Source: an uncultured Burkholderiales bacterium
GTDB taxonomy: Bacteria; Pseudomonadota; Gammaproteobacteria; Burkholderiales; Burkholderiaceae_E
Direction: 5' to 3'
Length of the DNA stretch: 17,613 nt
Assembly: GCA_903898725.1 (NCBI GenBank)
Contig: CAIUGQ010000210.1
Coordinates: 1-17,613, forward strand
This document shows positions 6,375-14,629 of this stretch, one piece after another. The position numbers and the translations under genes are program-made. Under the pieces are notes generated by a model that saw only the letters and a program-made list of their open reading frames with translations, was not told where the DNA came from and did no database searches. The stretch's first letter is position 1, and each line of letters begins with the position of its first letter.

Positions 6375-7991
6375 ATGGTCCTGCTGGCTTGGTTGCTGGG
6401 CATCGTCATCGCGATCGTGGTCGTCGCGATCGCGGTCGTCTTCCTCAACCGCTTCTACCGCAAGTCCTCCCGTGACGTCGCGCTGATCCGCACCGGCTTC
6501 GGCGGGCAGCGGATCGTGATCTCGGGCGGCTGCCTGTCGCTGCCGTTCCTGCACAAGGTCGACGAGATCAACATGCGGACGATCCGCATCGAGGTCCGCC
6601 GTACCGGCGAGAAGTCGCTGATCACCGAAGACCGGATGCGCGTCGACGCGGAACTCGAGTTCTACGTTCGTGTGCAGCCGAGCATCGAGGGCATCGCGAC
6701 TGCGGCGCAGGCACTCGGCGCCCGCGCGTTCAACCCCGACGGGATCCGCAACCTGCTCGAGGGCCGGTTCGTCGACGCCGTGCAGGCGGTGGCGGCCGAG
6801 CAGACGATGGATTCGCTGCACGAGAAGCGCGGCGAGTTCGTCCGCAAGGTCGGGGCGCTGCTCGGCGAGAACCTCTCCCATGCCGGGCTGCAGCTCGATT
6901 CCGTGTCGCTGACCCGCCTGGATCAGGCCGCGTTCGCCGCCCTCGACGAGAACAACGCGTTCAACGCGGTCGGGATGCGGCGGCTCGCCGAGATCATCGC
7001 GGTCAACAAGAAGAAGCGCGCCGAGATCGAGGCCGATGCCGACATCTCCGTGCGGCAGACCCAGCTCGCCGCGACCAAGCAGCGGCTCGAGCTCGGGCGC
7101 GAGGAGGAGCAGGCGCAGATCAAGCAGCGGCTCGACCTCGACAAGGTCCGCGCCAGCAGCGATGCCGAGGCCGCCCGCGCCCGCGAGGCATCGACGGTCG
7201 CCTCCGAGGCGGCCCGCATCGGCCGCGAGCGGGACACGCGAGCCGCCGAGATCGAGAAGGGCCGCGAGCTGCGGCGCCTGGAGATCGAGGCGCAGCTCGG
7301 CTCCGAGATGCGCAAGGCCGACAGTGCGATCGCGCTCGCCGCCAAGCACGCCGACGAGGCGCGGGCGCAGGCCCTGGCCGAGCTGGCCCGGACCGAGGTG
7401 ATCCTGGCGCAGGAGAAGGTCCAGACCGACCGCGAGCGCGCGGTCGCCGACCGGTCTCGCGAGATCGCGATGAAGCGCGTGGTCGAGGCCGGCGAGGTCG
7501 CCGAGGCGAATGCCGTCACCGAAACCTCGGTGCTGATCCGCAAGGCGAAGGCCGAGGCCGAGGCCACCCGAACGCTTGCGGAGGCAGAGCGCCTGAAGCT
7601 GCTCGCCGAGTCCGAGGGCGCCCGGGCGGTGATCGACGCGAAGAACTCGCGCTCGGATGCGCTGATGCGCCACGAGCTCGAGCAGTACCGCCTCGATCGG
7701 CTGCCCGAGATCGTCGCGCAGATGATGAAGCCCGCCGAGAAGATCGACAGCATCCGCATCCACCAGATCACCGGCTTCGGCGGCTCGACCGGGGGCGGCG
7801 GCAACACGATCGACGCCGGCGGCAGCAAGCCGCCGGTCAATCAGGTGATGGACAGCATCCTGGGCATGGCGCTTCAGCTGCCGGCCCTCAAGAGCATCGG
7901 CGATCAGATCGGCGTGGATTTCTCGTCCGCGGTCGGATCGGCGACGCAGCCGCCCGCGCCGCGCGGCGGTCCCGCTGCCGGCGGGAGCTGA
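6375..7991 (+). CDS. SPFH/flotillin-family membrane protein, YqiK-like
   Basis: The protein has 538 residues, close to the length of bacterial flotillin-type YqiK. ATG 6375 has GAGGG at 6367-6371. Residues 3-24 (LLAWLLGIVIAIVVVAIAVV) form one membrane anchor. An SPFH domain follows (about 35-215, including DVALIRTGFGGQRIVISGG and MRVDAELEFYVRV). A long Ala/Glu/Arg/Lys-rich coiled coil runs to about residue 440. The tail has a Gly-rich segment (GGSTGGGGN) and ends in Pro/Ala/Gly. Flotillins oligomerise on the inner membrane and organise membrane microdomains. The usual NfeD-type partner gene is not nearby. The gene is preceded by a strong promoter and followed after 87 bases by the binding protein of an importer. 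A link to that importer is suggested by position only. Confidence 0.92.
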   Translation: MVLLAWLLGIVIAIVVVAIAVVFLNRFYRKSSRDVALIRTGFGGQRIVISGGCLSLPFLHKVDEINMRTIRIEVRRTGEKSLITEDRMRVDAELEFYVRVQPSIEGIATAAQALGARAFNPDGIRNLLEGRFVDAVQAVAAEQTMDSLHEKRGEFVRKVGALLGENLSHAGLQLDSVSLTRLDQAAFAALDENNAFNAVGMRRLAEIIAVNKKKRAEIEADADISVRQTQLAATKQRLELGREEEQAQIKQRLDLDKVRASSDAEAARAREASTVASEAARIGRERDTRAAEIEKGRELRRLEIEAQLGSEMRKADSAIALAAKHADEARAQALAELARTEVILAQEKVQTDRERAVADRSREIAMKRVVEAGEVAEANAVTETSVLIRKAKAEAEATRTLAEAERLKLLAESEGARAVIDAKNSRSDALMRHELEQYRLDRLPEIVAQMMKPAEKIDSIRIHQITGFGGSTGGGGNTIDAGGSKPPVNQVMDSILGMALQLPALKSIGDQIGVDFSSAVGSATQPPAPRGGPAAGGS

Positions 7992-8014
7992 CGCACGCAA
8001 CCCGTCCGTCCGGC

Positions 8015-8031
8015 GCCGGGCCGTCCCCGGC
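8015..8031 (+). terminator. Small stem-loop after the SPFH gene
   Basis: GCCGGG (8015-8020) pairs with CCCGGC (8026-8031) around CCGTC, 23 bases after the SPFH stop and upstream of the next ribosome-binding site. There is no T-tract. It may attenuate or process a message running into the transporter genes rather than end it. Confidence 0.3.
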
Positions 8032-8078
8032 TGCAGCGCCCCTTCGTCGTTCCAACCACTCGCCATCGGGAGATCCAC

Positions 8079-9302
8079 ATGGCCATCTCGCGTCGCAACT
8101 TCATCGCCGCCACCGGCTCCGCCGGCCTCATCGCCGGTGCACCCTCGATCGTCCGGTCCCAGACCGGTCCGATCAAGCTCGGCTCCGTGCTCGACAACTC
8201 GGGCAACCTCGACATCTACGGCAAGCCGATGGTGATGGCCACGACGCTCGCCGTCGAGGAGATCAACGCCGCGGGCGGGCTGCTGGGCCGCAAGGTCCAG
8301 GCGATCCAGTACGACACGCAGTCGGACATCGCGCTCTACACGAAGTTCGCGCAGCAGCTCGTGCGTGACGACAAGGTCGACGTCGTGCACGGCGGCATCA
8401 CCTCCGCCTCGCGCGAAGCGATCCGCCAGACCTTCCGGCGCGGCAACACGATGTACTTCTACAACGTGCTGTACGAGGGCGGCGTCTGCGACCGCAACTG
8501 CTTCGTCACCGGCACGACGCCGGGCCAGGCGGTCGAGCCGATCGTCGACCACGCGACGAAGAAATGGGGCAAGAAGGTCTACATCCTGGCCGCCGACTAC
8601 AACTACGGCCAGATCACCGCGAAGTGGCTGCAGCACTACGTGAAGCTGCGCGGCGGCTCGGTCGCCGACACCAACTTCTTCCCGCTCGACGTGTCCGACT
8701 TCGGCTCGACGATCGCGAAGATCCAGCAGGCCGGCCCGAACTGGGTGGTCTCGGCGCTGGTGGGCGGCGCGCACATGTCGTTCTACCGGCAGTGGGCTTC
8801 TTCGGGCATGAACAAGAAGATCCCGCTGGCCTCGACGACCTTCGGCGTGGGCAACGAGCACCTGGCGCTGTCGCCGGCCGAGGGCGACGGCATCCTGATC
8901 GCCGGCAACTACAGCCAGGAGGCACAGTCGCCGTCGAACAAGGACTTCCTGGCGAAGTGGGCCAAGCGCTTCGGCGACACCAAGATCGTCCACGAGATCG
9001 CGGTCTCGCAGTACCAGGGGATCATGCTCTGGGCCGAGGGCGTCAAGAAGTCGGGCTCGCTCGGGCGTGACGCCATGCTCAAGGCGCTGGAATCGGGCGT
9101 CGGCATCGACGGACCGACCGGTCGCGTCGCGATGGATCCGAAGACGCACCATGCGTCGCTCGACATCCATCTGATGGAAGTCAAGGGTCAGAAGCTGACC
9201 ATCCTCGAGACCTCCAAGCAGCGCCCGCCGTCCGACACCGCGCAGTCGTGCGACCTGATCAAGAACCCGGCCGAGAACAAGCAGTTCGAGGTCAAGGTCT
9301 GA
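8079..9302 (+). CDS. HAAT-family ABC transporter binding protein with a Tat signal (UrtA/FmdD-like)
   Basis: This is the periplasmic binding component of a branched-chain amino acid/urea/amide-type importer, 407 residues. ATG 8079 has GGGAG at 8068-8072. The N-terminus MAISRRNFIAATGSAGLIAG is a twin-arginine signal (SRRNFI at 4-9) with cleavage probably near residues 26-28. The mature domain starts with IKLGSVLDNSGNLDIYG and contains LAVEEINAAGGLLGRKV, YFYNVLYEGGVCDRNCF, and VYILAADYNYGQITAKW. These are characteristic of the amide/urea branch rather than leucine-binding proteins. Two Cys in GVCDRNCF could form a disulfide, which would fit folding before Tat export. It heads a run of permeases, ATPases and amidases, so an amide or urea-like ligand is inferred. 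Confidence 0.93.
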   Translation: MAISRRNFIAATGSAGLIAGAPSIVRSQTGPIKLGSVLDNSGNLDIYGKPMVMATTLAVEEINAAGGLLGRKVQAIQYDTQSDIALYTKFAQQLVRDDKVDVVHGGITSASREAIRQTFRRGNTMYFYNVLYEGGVCDRNCFVTGTTPGQAVEPIVDHATKKWGKKVYILAADYNYGQITAKWLQHYVKLRGGSVADTNFFPLDVSDFGSTIAKIQQAGPNWVVSALVGGAHMSFYRQWASSGMNKKIPLASTTFGVGNEHLALSPAEGDGILIAGNYSQEAQSPSNKDFLAKWAKRFGDTKIVHEIAVSQYQGIMLWAEGVKKSGSLGRDAMLKALESGVGIDGPTGRVAMDPKTHHASLDIHLMEVKGQKLTILETSKQRPPSDTAQSCDLIKNPAENKQFEVKV

Positions 9303-9315
9303 CCCGGGGCGCGAC

Positions 9316-10182
9316 GTGGACTACGCCGCCATCGTCTTCCTGGAGATCGTCTACATGATCGCCTTCCTCGCGCTCGCGAGCGCGGGGCTGGCGGTCGTCT
9401 TCGGGATGATGCGGGTCATCAACCTCGCCCATGGCGAGTTCGTGATGCTCGGCGGCTACACGACGCTCGCCTGCGTGCAGGCGGGCATCAACGTCTACGT
9501 CGCGATGCTGGTCATCGCCCCGATCGTGGTCGGCATCATCGGCCTGATCATCGAGCGTCTGGTCATCCGGCACCTGTACGGCCGGATGATCGACACGATG
9601 CTCGCGACCTGGGGGCTGTCGCTGCTGCTGGTGGGGATCGTCACGCTGATCTTCGGCAGCTCGGCGGTCGGCGTGCCCACGCCGATCCCCGGCTACACGT
9701 TGGGTGCCTACCAGATGGGCGGCTACAACCTGTTCATCATCGCGCTGGCGGCGGTCGTGATGATCGGGATGTGGGTGGTGCTGCGCCACACGCGGCTCGG
9801 CCTGATCGCGCGCGGCGCGATGCAGAACCCCGAGGTGGCGTCGGCGCTCGGCTACGACCCCAAGAAGGTCTACATGACCACCTTCGCCGTGGGGGCCGCG
9901 CTCGCGGGGCTGGCGGGCGGCGCGCTCGCGCCGCTGACCGGCCTGCTGCCGTCCTCGGGCGGCGCCTACATCGCCAAGACCTTCATCACGGTCATCACCG
10001 GCGGCGCCGCCGTGCTGTCGGGCACGCTGTCGTCGGCGGTGATGTTCGGTGCCGTCAACCAGATCGTCTCGTTCGCCTCCACGCCGGTCATCGGCGAGAT
10101 CGCGATGCTCGCGCTGGCCATCGTGCTGCTGCGACTCATGCCGCAGGGCATCACCGGGCGGTTCTTCCGGAACTCGACATGA
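9316..10182 (+). CDS. HAAT ABC transporter permease, LivH/UrtB-like
   Basis: This is the first channel subunit of the HAAT importer, 288 residues, starting at GTG 9316, 13 bases after the binding-protein stop. The LivH-type signature VVFGMMRVINLAHGEFVMLGG covers about residues 28-48. About eight membrane helices are apparent. The cytoplasmic loop GLIARGAMQNPEVASALGYD, followed by KKVYMTTFAVGAALAGLAGG, is the ATPase-docking region of this family. The C-terminus, LRLMPQGITGRFF, is the usual ending. The stop overlaps the ATG of the next permease in ATGA, so the two are probably coupled. Confidence 0.95.
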   Translation: MDYAAIVFLEIVYMIAFLALASAGLAVVFGMMRVINLAHGEFVMLGGYTTLACVQAGINVYVAMLVIAPIVVGIIGLIIERLVIRHLYGRMIDTMLATWGLSLLLVGIVTLIFGSSAVGVPTPIPGYTLGAYQMGGYNLFIIALAAVVMIGMWVVLRHTRLGLIARGAMQNPEVASALGYDPKKVYMTTFAVGAALAGLAGGALAPLTGLLPSSGGAYIAKTFITVITGGAAVLSGTLSSAVMFGAVNQIVSFASTPVIGEIAMLALAIVLLRLMPQGITGRFFRNST

Positions 10183-11267
10183 TCGACGACGCGCCGTCCG
10201 CGGGACGGATCCGCTGGGGCTGGTTCATCGCGTGGCTCGTTGTCATGGCGGTGCTGCCGCTGGTGTTCGACGACACGCAGACGCTGTCGCTGATGGCGAT
10301 CACGGCGCTGGCCGGGCTGTCGCTCGCGCTGATGTGGGGCTACGCGGGCATCCTCAGCTTCGGCCATGCCGCCTACTTCGGCCTGGGCGCCTACACCTAC
10401 GCGATCGCCGCCGTGAACTTCGGCGAGAGCACGGTGCCGGTGCTGCTGTCGATCGTCGTGCCGGCGCTGCTCGCTGCGGTGATCGGCGCGATGATGTTCT
10501 GGGGCCGCATCGGCGATGTCTACCTCGGCGTGATCACGCTCGTCGTCAGCCTGATCCTGTTCAAGTTCATGAACGCCACCGCCGGTGATGCCTACCGCAT
10601 CGGCGATGCCCGGCTCGGCGGCTTCAACGGGATCCCGGGCTTCCAGATCCTCAACGTGCCCGGCGACCCGAGCGCGCAGATCTTCGGCGTGCCGTTCTAC
10701 TACGTGATCGCGGTCTGCCTCGCCCTGTGCTACCTGCTGTGCCGCTGGATCCTCTCGACCTCGTTCGGGCGGACGCTGGTGGGCATCCGCGAGAACGAGC
10801 TGCGCGTCGAGCTGCTCGGCTACGACGTCCCGGCCCACAAGACCGCGGTGTTCACCATCGGCGCGGGCATGGCCGGCCTGTCCGGCGCGTTCTTCGCGAT
10901 GTGGGCCGAGATCGTGACGCCCGGCGTGTTCGCGCTCGGCATGTCGGCCGAGATGATCGTCTGGGTGATCGCCGGCGGGCTGGGCACGCTGATCGGGCCG
11001 ATGCTGGGCGCGGCGGCACTGACCCTGCTCAAGCTGATGCTCGGCCAGCAGACCCTCATCGACAACTCGCTGGTGCTGGGCGCGATCATGGTGGTCGTCG
11101 TGCTGCTGATCCCGAAGGGCATCGTGCCGACGGTCGCCGGCTGGCGCGGCCGGCGCGAGCGCTCGGTCGCGAGCCGACGCGGGCAGGCGTCCGGGCGCAA
11201 GCGCAGGGGCGTCGCAGCGCCCGCCGCGCCGTCTGCGTCGGGTGACGGTGCCGGGAGCGCGCCATGA
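10179..11267 (+). CDS. HAAT ABC transporter permease, LivM/UrtC-like, with a basic C-terminal tail
   Basis: This is the second channel subunit of the HAAT importer, 362 residues from ATG 10179, which overlaps the LivH-type stop. The frame is open further upstream, but that part lies inside the previous gene. The LivM-type signature GYAGILSFGHAAYFGLGAYT is clear. GIRENELRVELLGYDVPAHK, followed by TAVFTIGAGMAGLSGAFFA, forms the docking loop. After the normal ending LLIPKGIVPTV comes an extra stretch of about 40 residues, rich in Arg then Ala/Ser/Gly (GWRGRRERSVASRRG onward), with no recognisable domain. The stop overlaps the next ATG in ATGA. Confidence 0.95.
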   Translation: MIDDAPSAGRIRWGWFIAWLVVMAVLPLVFDDTQTLSLMAITALAGLSLALMWGYAGILSFGHAAYFGLGAYTYAIAAVNFGESTVPVLLSIVVPALLAAVIGAMMFWGRIGDVYLGVITLVVSLILFKFMNATAGDAYRIGDARLGGFNGIPGFQILNVPGDPSAQIFGVPFYYVIAVCLALCYLLCRWILSTSFGRTLVGIRENELRVELLGYDVPAHKTAVFTIGAGMAGLSGAFFAMWAEIVTPGVFALGMSAEMIVWVIAGGLGTLIGPMLGAAALTLLKLMLGQQTLIDNSLVLGAIMVVVVLLIPKGIVPTVAGWRGRRERSVASRRGQASGRKRRGVAAPAAPSASGDGAGSAP

Positions 11268-11989
11268 GCGAGCCGGTCGTCGAGACCCGCGACCTGTCGA
11301 TGCGATTCGGCGGCGTGGTCGCGGTCAACCACGTGAGCTTCACGCTGCGCGAGCGCGAGCTGCGCTGCCTGATCGGTCCGAACGGCGCCGGCAAGAGCAC
11401 CTTCTTCAAGTGTCTGACCGGCCAGCTCGACCCCGGGCACGACGGGGGGCGCGTGCTGGTGCGCGGGCAGGACGTGACCGGCTGGCGCCCCTACCGGATC
11501 GTGCGGCTGGGCATCGGCATCAAGACCCAGGTGCCCTCGGTGATGAACGGTCTCACCGTGCTCGAGAACCTGTGGCTGTCGGCACGGCGCATCCACGGCA
11601 AGGCCGGTGCCGACGGGGCGGTGGAGGAGGTCGTGGGCGAGCTCGAGCTGGCGCCGATCGCGCGCCGCAGCGTCGGCGAGCTGGGTCACGGGCAGCGCCA
11701 GATGGTCGAGCTCGGCATGGTGCTCGCCCAGCGGCCGTGGCTGGTGCTGCTCGACGAGCCGGCAGCGGGGCTGACCGGTGCCGAGCTCGAGCGGCTGGTC
11801 GGCGCGATCCGCCGGATCAATCAGACGGCGGCCGTCGTGGTCGTCGATCACGACATGCACTTCGTCCGGATGCTCGACAGCCTCGTCACCGTCTTCCACC
11901 AGGGCTCGATCCTCATCGAAGGACCGGCCGAGGCCGTGCTCTCGGACGCGAAGGTCCGTGAGGTCTACATCGGGAGCCGCGCCGCATGA
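11264..11989 (+). CDS. HAAT ABC transporter ATPase, LivG/UrtD-like
   Basis: This is one of two cytoplasmic ATPases powering the HAAT importer, 241 residues. Walker A is GPNGAGKST (38-46). The signature is LGHGQ (140-144), a variant common among LivG-type proteins rather than LSGGQ. Walker B is LVLLDEP (160-166), and the switch His is H196 in VVDHDMHFV. The segment GIGIKTQVPSVMNGLTVLEN is characteristic of the LivG/UrtD side of the family. It overlaps the previous and next genes by ATGA, so the four transporter genes after the binding protein are tightly packed. Confidence 0.95.
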   Translation: MSEPVVETRDLSMRFGGVVAVNHVSFTLRERELRCLIGPNGAGKSTFFKCLTGQLDPGHDGGRVLVRGQDVTGWRPYRIVRLGIGIKTQVPSVMNGLTVLENLWLSARRIHGKAGADGAVEEVVGELELAPIARRSVGELGHGQRQMVELGMVLAQRPWLVLLDEPAAGLTGAELERLVGAIRRINQTAAVVVVDHDMHFVRMLDSLVTVFHQGSILIEGPAEAVLSDAKVREVYIGSRAA

Positions 11990-14619
11990 ACGCAGGGCCG
12001 ACCGACCAGGCCGCCGCGATCGCCCCGGATGAGGCCGCCCGGCGCGACGCGGTGCTCGAGGTGTCCGTGCTGCACGCCGGCTACGGCCACGTGCCCGTGC
12101 TGCACGGCATCTCGCTCACGCTGCACGAAGGCGAGGCGATCGGCATCGTCGGCCACAACGGCATGGGCAAGAGCACGCTGCTCAAGTGCGTGATGGGCCT
12201 GCTGCCGGCGCGCGGCGGGCGCATCGCGCTCGACGGCACCGACGTGACGCGTGCGCCGGCCCATGTGCGCAGCCGTCTCGGGATGGGCTACGTGCCGCAG
12301 GGCCGCGGCATCCTCCCGGGCCTCACCGCGCTGGAGAACCTGCGGCTCGCGTGGTCCGCCGACACCGGCGAGACCGAGCAGCAGTCGCTCGAGCGGGTGC
12401 TCGAGCTCTTCCCCCGCCTGCGCCGGCTCCTCGACCGCAAGGGGGGCGCGCTGTCCGGCGGCGAGCAGCAGCTGCTCGCGCTGGCGCGCGCGCTGATGCC
12501 GCAGCCGTGGCTGCTGCTGCTGGACGAGCCGTCGGAGGGCATCCAGCCCTCGATCGTCCAGGAGATCGGTGTGACGCTGGCCTCGCTGCGGGACAGCGGC
12601 GCGCTGACGATCGTCATCGTCGAACAGAACCTGGACCTGGTGCTCGATGTCGCCGAGCGCGTGCTGGTGCTCGAGCGCGGTCGCGTCGCGCAGTCGCTCG
12701 ACGGTGCCGCGCTGCGCGGCCCGGCGGTCGGCGAGCTGCTCGGGCTGGGCGCCGCCCGGATGACCACCCGAGGTCCCGGTCACGGCGCGGGTCCGTCGCC
12801 CGCGCAGGCGGGCAGACCTTCGCCGAAGGCGGCTGCCGAACCGCCGCCGTCCACCGACATGCCCCGGGGGCCCGGCCCGGCCGCGCAGCGCTGGAGCGGT
12901 CGCGGTGACGGACCACGCCACGCGGCCGCGTCCGCCGTGCGCCCCGCGCCTGCGCCGAGCGCGGCGACGCCGCGCTTCGAGGCGCCCTCAGTCGTCCCGG
13001 CCCCCGTGACCCACTCCCGCGCGGCCGCCCCCGCGCGACCGACCTCCGCCGCCACCGCGGCACCCAACCCGACGCGCGCCGCCGCGACCCCGGGGGAGAC
13101 CATGACGTCCGTCAAGCGCCCGACGCTCGAGCAGCTGAAGTCCATCGTCTCGGACCTGCACATGAGCATGTCCGACCGCGAGGTCGGCGAGTACCTCGAG
13201 GTGCTCGAGGGCACCTTCCAGTCCTACGACCGCATCGCCGCGCTGCCGGACAACCTGCCGCCGGTACGCTATCCGCGCACCCCCGGCTACAAGCCGGCGG
13301 CGAGCGAGAACCCGATGAACGCCTGGGCGGTGAAGTCCGAGGTACGGGGCGCCGCCCACGGCCCGCTCTCGGGCAAGCGCGTCGTCCTCAAGGACAACGT
13401 CTGCCTGGCCGGCGTGCCGATGATGAACGGGGCGACCTCGCTCGAGGGCTATGTGCCGGACGTGGACGCGACGCTGGTCACCCGGATCCTGGATGCGGGC
13501 GGCACCATCGTCGGCAAGGCGCACTGCGAGTCGTTCTGCCTGTCGGGCGGCAGCCATACCTCGCAGTCGGGTCCGGTCCACAACCCCTGGAAGTACGGCT
13601 ATTCGGCCGGCGGCTCGTCGTCCGGCTCCGCGTCGCTGGTCGGCGCGGGGGAGGTCGAGATGGCCATCGGCGGCGACCAGGGCGGCTCGATCCGGATGCC
13701 CGCGGGCTGGTCGGGCTGCTACGGGATGAAACCCACGCACGGCCTCGTGCCCTATACCGGCGTGATGCCCATCGAGGCGACGATCGACCATGCCGGGCCG
13801 ATGACCACCACGGTCGCCGACAACGCGCTGCTGCTCGAGGTGATCGCCGGGCCCGACGGGCTCGATCCGCGTCAGTACAACGTGCGCGTCGACCGCTACA
13901 CCGCGGCACTCGGGCGTGGCGTGGCCGGCATGCGGATCGGCGTGCTGGTGGAGGGCTTCGGCCATGCGAACAGCGAGCCGGACGTCGATGCGAGGGTGCG
14001 CGACGCGGCCAACCGCTTCCGGTCGCTCGGGGCCCATGTCGAGGACGTCTCGGTGCCGATGCACCTCGACGGCGCGGCGATCTGGACACCGATCGCGCTC
14101 GAGGGACTGATGGCGCAGATGATGCACGGCAACGGCATGGGCTTCAATTGGGAGGGCCTGTACACCACCAGCCTGCTCGATGCCCACGCGAACTGGCGCT
14201 CGCGTGCCAACGAGCTCTCGCGCACGCTGAAGGTGTCGATGTTCGCCGGCGAGTACTTCATCCGCCAGTATCGCGGACACTTCTACGCGAAGGCCCAGAA
14301 CCTCGCGCGGCAGCTGCGCGGCTCGTACGACGAGGCGCTGTCGCGCTACGACCTGCTGCTGATGCCGACGCTGCCGATGAAGGCGACGCCGATCCCGCCG
14401 CAGAACGCGCCGCTCGCGCTGTGGTGCCAGCGTGGCTTCGAGATGCTCGCGAACACCTGTCCGTTCGACGTCTCGGGCCATCCCGCGATGAGCATCCCCT
14501 GCGGTCTGAGTCAGGGGCTGCCGATCGGCGCGATGCTCGTGGCCAAGCACTGGGGCGAGTCGACGATCTACCGGGCCGCACACGCCTTCGAGCAGTCGGC
14601 CGACTGGCGAACGCTCTGA
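11986..14619 (+). CDS. LivF/UrtE-like ABC ATPase fused in frame to an amidase-signature hydrolase
   Basis: One frame of 877 residues begins at ATG 11986, overlapping the LivG-type stop. Residues 1-256 are a complete LivF-type ATPase: Walker A GHNGMGKST (56-64), LSGGE (156-160), LLLLDEP (176-182), Gln in the switch position (VEQNL), and EGIQPSIVQEIG, which is UrtE-like. Residues 257-372 are a Pro/Ala/Arg-rich low-complexity stretch. Residues 373-877 are a full amidase of the type linked to nitrile hydratases. Numbered from M373, its catalytic residues are Lys97 (VVLKDN), Ser172 (AGGSSSG) and nucleophile Ser196 (GGDQGGSIR). Their spacing equals Lys96/Ser171/Ser195 of Rhodococcus amidase as I recall it. 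The enzyme would convert an amide to acid and ammonia. A ribosome-binding site before M373 means the amidase may also, or only, be made separately. Confidence 0.85.
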   Translation: MNAGPTDQAAAIAPDEAARRDAVLEVSVLHAGYGHVPVLHGISLTLHEGEAIGIVGHNGMGKSTLLKCVMGLLPARGGRIALDGTDVTRAPAHVRSRLGMGYVPQGRGILPGLTALENLRLAWSADTGETEQQSLERVLELFPRLRRLLDRKGGALSGGEQQLLALARALMPQPWLLLLDEPSEGIQPSIVQEIGVTLASLRDSGALTIVIVEQNLDLVLDVAERVLVLERGRVAQSLDGAALRGPAVGELLGLGAARMTTRGPGHGAGPSPAQAGRPSPKAAAEPPPSTDMPRGPGPAAQRWSGRGDGPRHAAASAVRPAPAPSAATPRFEAPSVVPAPVTHSRAAAPARPTSAATAAPNPTRAAATPGETMTSVKRPTLEQLKSIVSDLHMSMSDREVGEYLEVLEGTFQSYDRIAALPDNLPPVRYPRTPGYKPAASENPMNAWAVKSEVRGAAHGPLSGKRVVLKDNVCLAGVPMMNGATSLEGYVPDVDATLVTRILDAGGTIVGKAHCESFCLSGGSHTSQSGPVHNPWKYGYSAGGSSSGSASLVGAGEVEMAIGGDQGGSIRMPAGWSGCYGMKPTHGLVPYTGVMPIEATIDHAGPMTTTVADNALLLEVIAGPDGLDPRQYNVRVDRYTAALGRGVAGMRIGVLVEGFGHANSEPDVDARVRDAANRFRSLGAHVEDVSVPMHLDGAAIWTPIALEGLMAQMMHGNGMGFNWEGLYTTSLLDAHANWRSRANELSRTLKVSMFAGEYFIRQYRGHFYAKAQNLARQLRGSYDEALSRYDLLLMPTLPMKATPIPPQNAPLALWCQRGFEMLANTCPFDVSGHPAMSIPCGLSQGLPIGAMLVAKHWGESTIYRAAHAFEQSADWRTL
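12754..13101 (+). other. Low-complexity Pro/Ala/Arg-rich linker between ATPase and amidase
   Basis: This 116-codon stretch joins the end of the LivF-type domain (GELLGLG) to the amidase start. It encodes mostly Pro, Ala, Gly, Arg, Ser and Thr, with no predicted helix, domain or membrane segment. Third-position GC is high but less strict than in the flanking domains (codons such as CGA, AGA, CCT, TCA and GGA occur). It could be a translated disordered linker, or former intergenic DNA that became open after the ATPase stop codon was lost. At this GC content an open frame of this length is not improbable by chance. Confidence 0.6.
13092..13104 (+). promoter_or_regulatory. Internal ribosome-binding site and ATG that could start the amidase separately
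   Basis: GGGGGAG at 13092-13098 precedes ATG 13102 by 3 bases, or 5 bases counted from the G5 core. From this ATG the product is 505 residues, close to the usual length of stand-alone nitrile-hydratase-linked amidases. Its first residues, MTSVKRPTLEQLKSIVSDLH, are where family homology resumes. This is the main evidence against an obligatory fusion. Confidence 0.55.
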
Positions 14620-14629
14620 GCCCGGGCCG

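Noticed and set aside
6400..6445. An imperfect direct repeat (GCGATCGTGGTCGTC / GCGATCGCGGTCGTC)
   Set aside because: It encodes the alternating Ile/Ala/Val membrane anchor of the SPFH protein and is explained by codon bias in a hydrophobic helix.
6264..9170. A 968-codon open frame on the minus strand across the SPFH and binding-protein genes
   Set aside because: Its product is an Arg/Asp/Leu/His/Val-rich string with no domain, typical of the antisense frame of GC3-biased genes. The plus-strand genes there have clear families, start sites and ribosome-binding sites.
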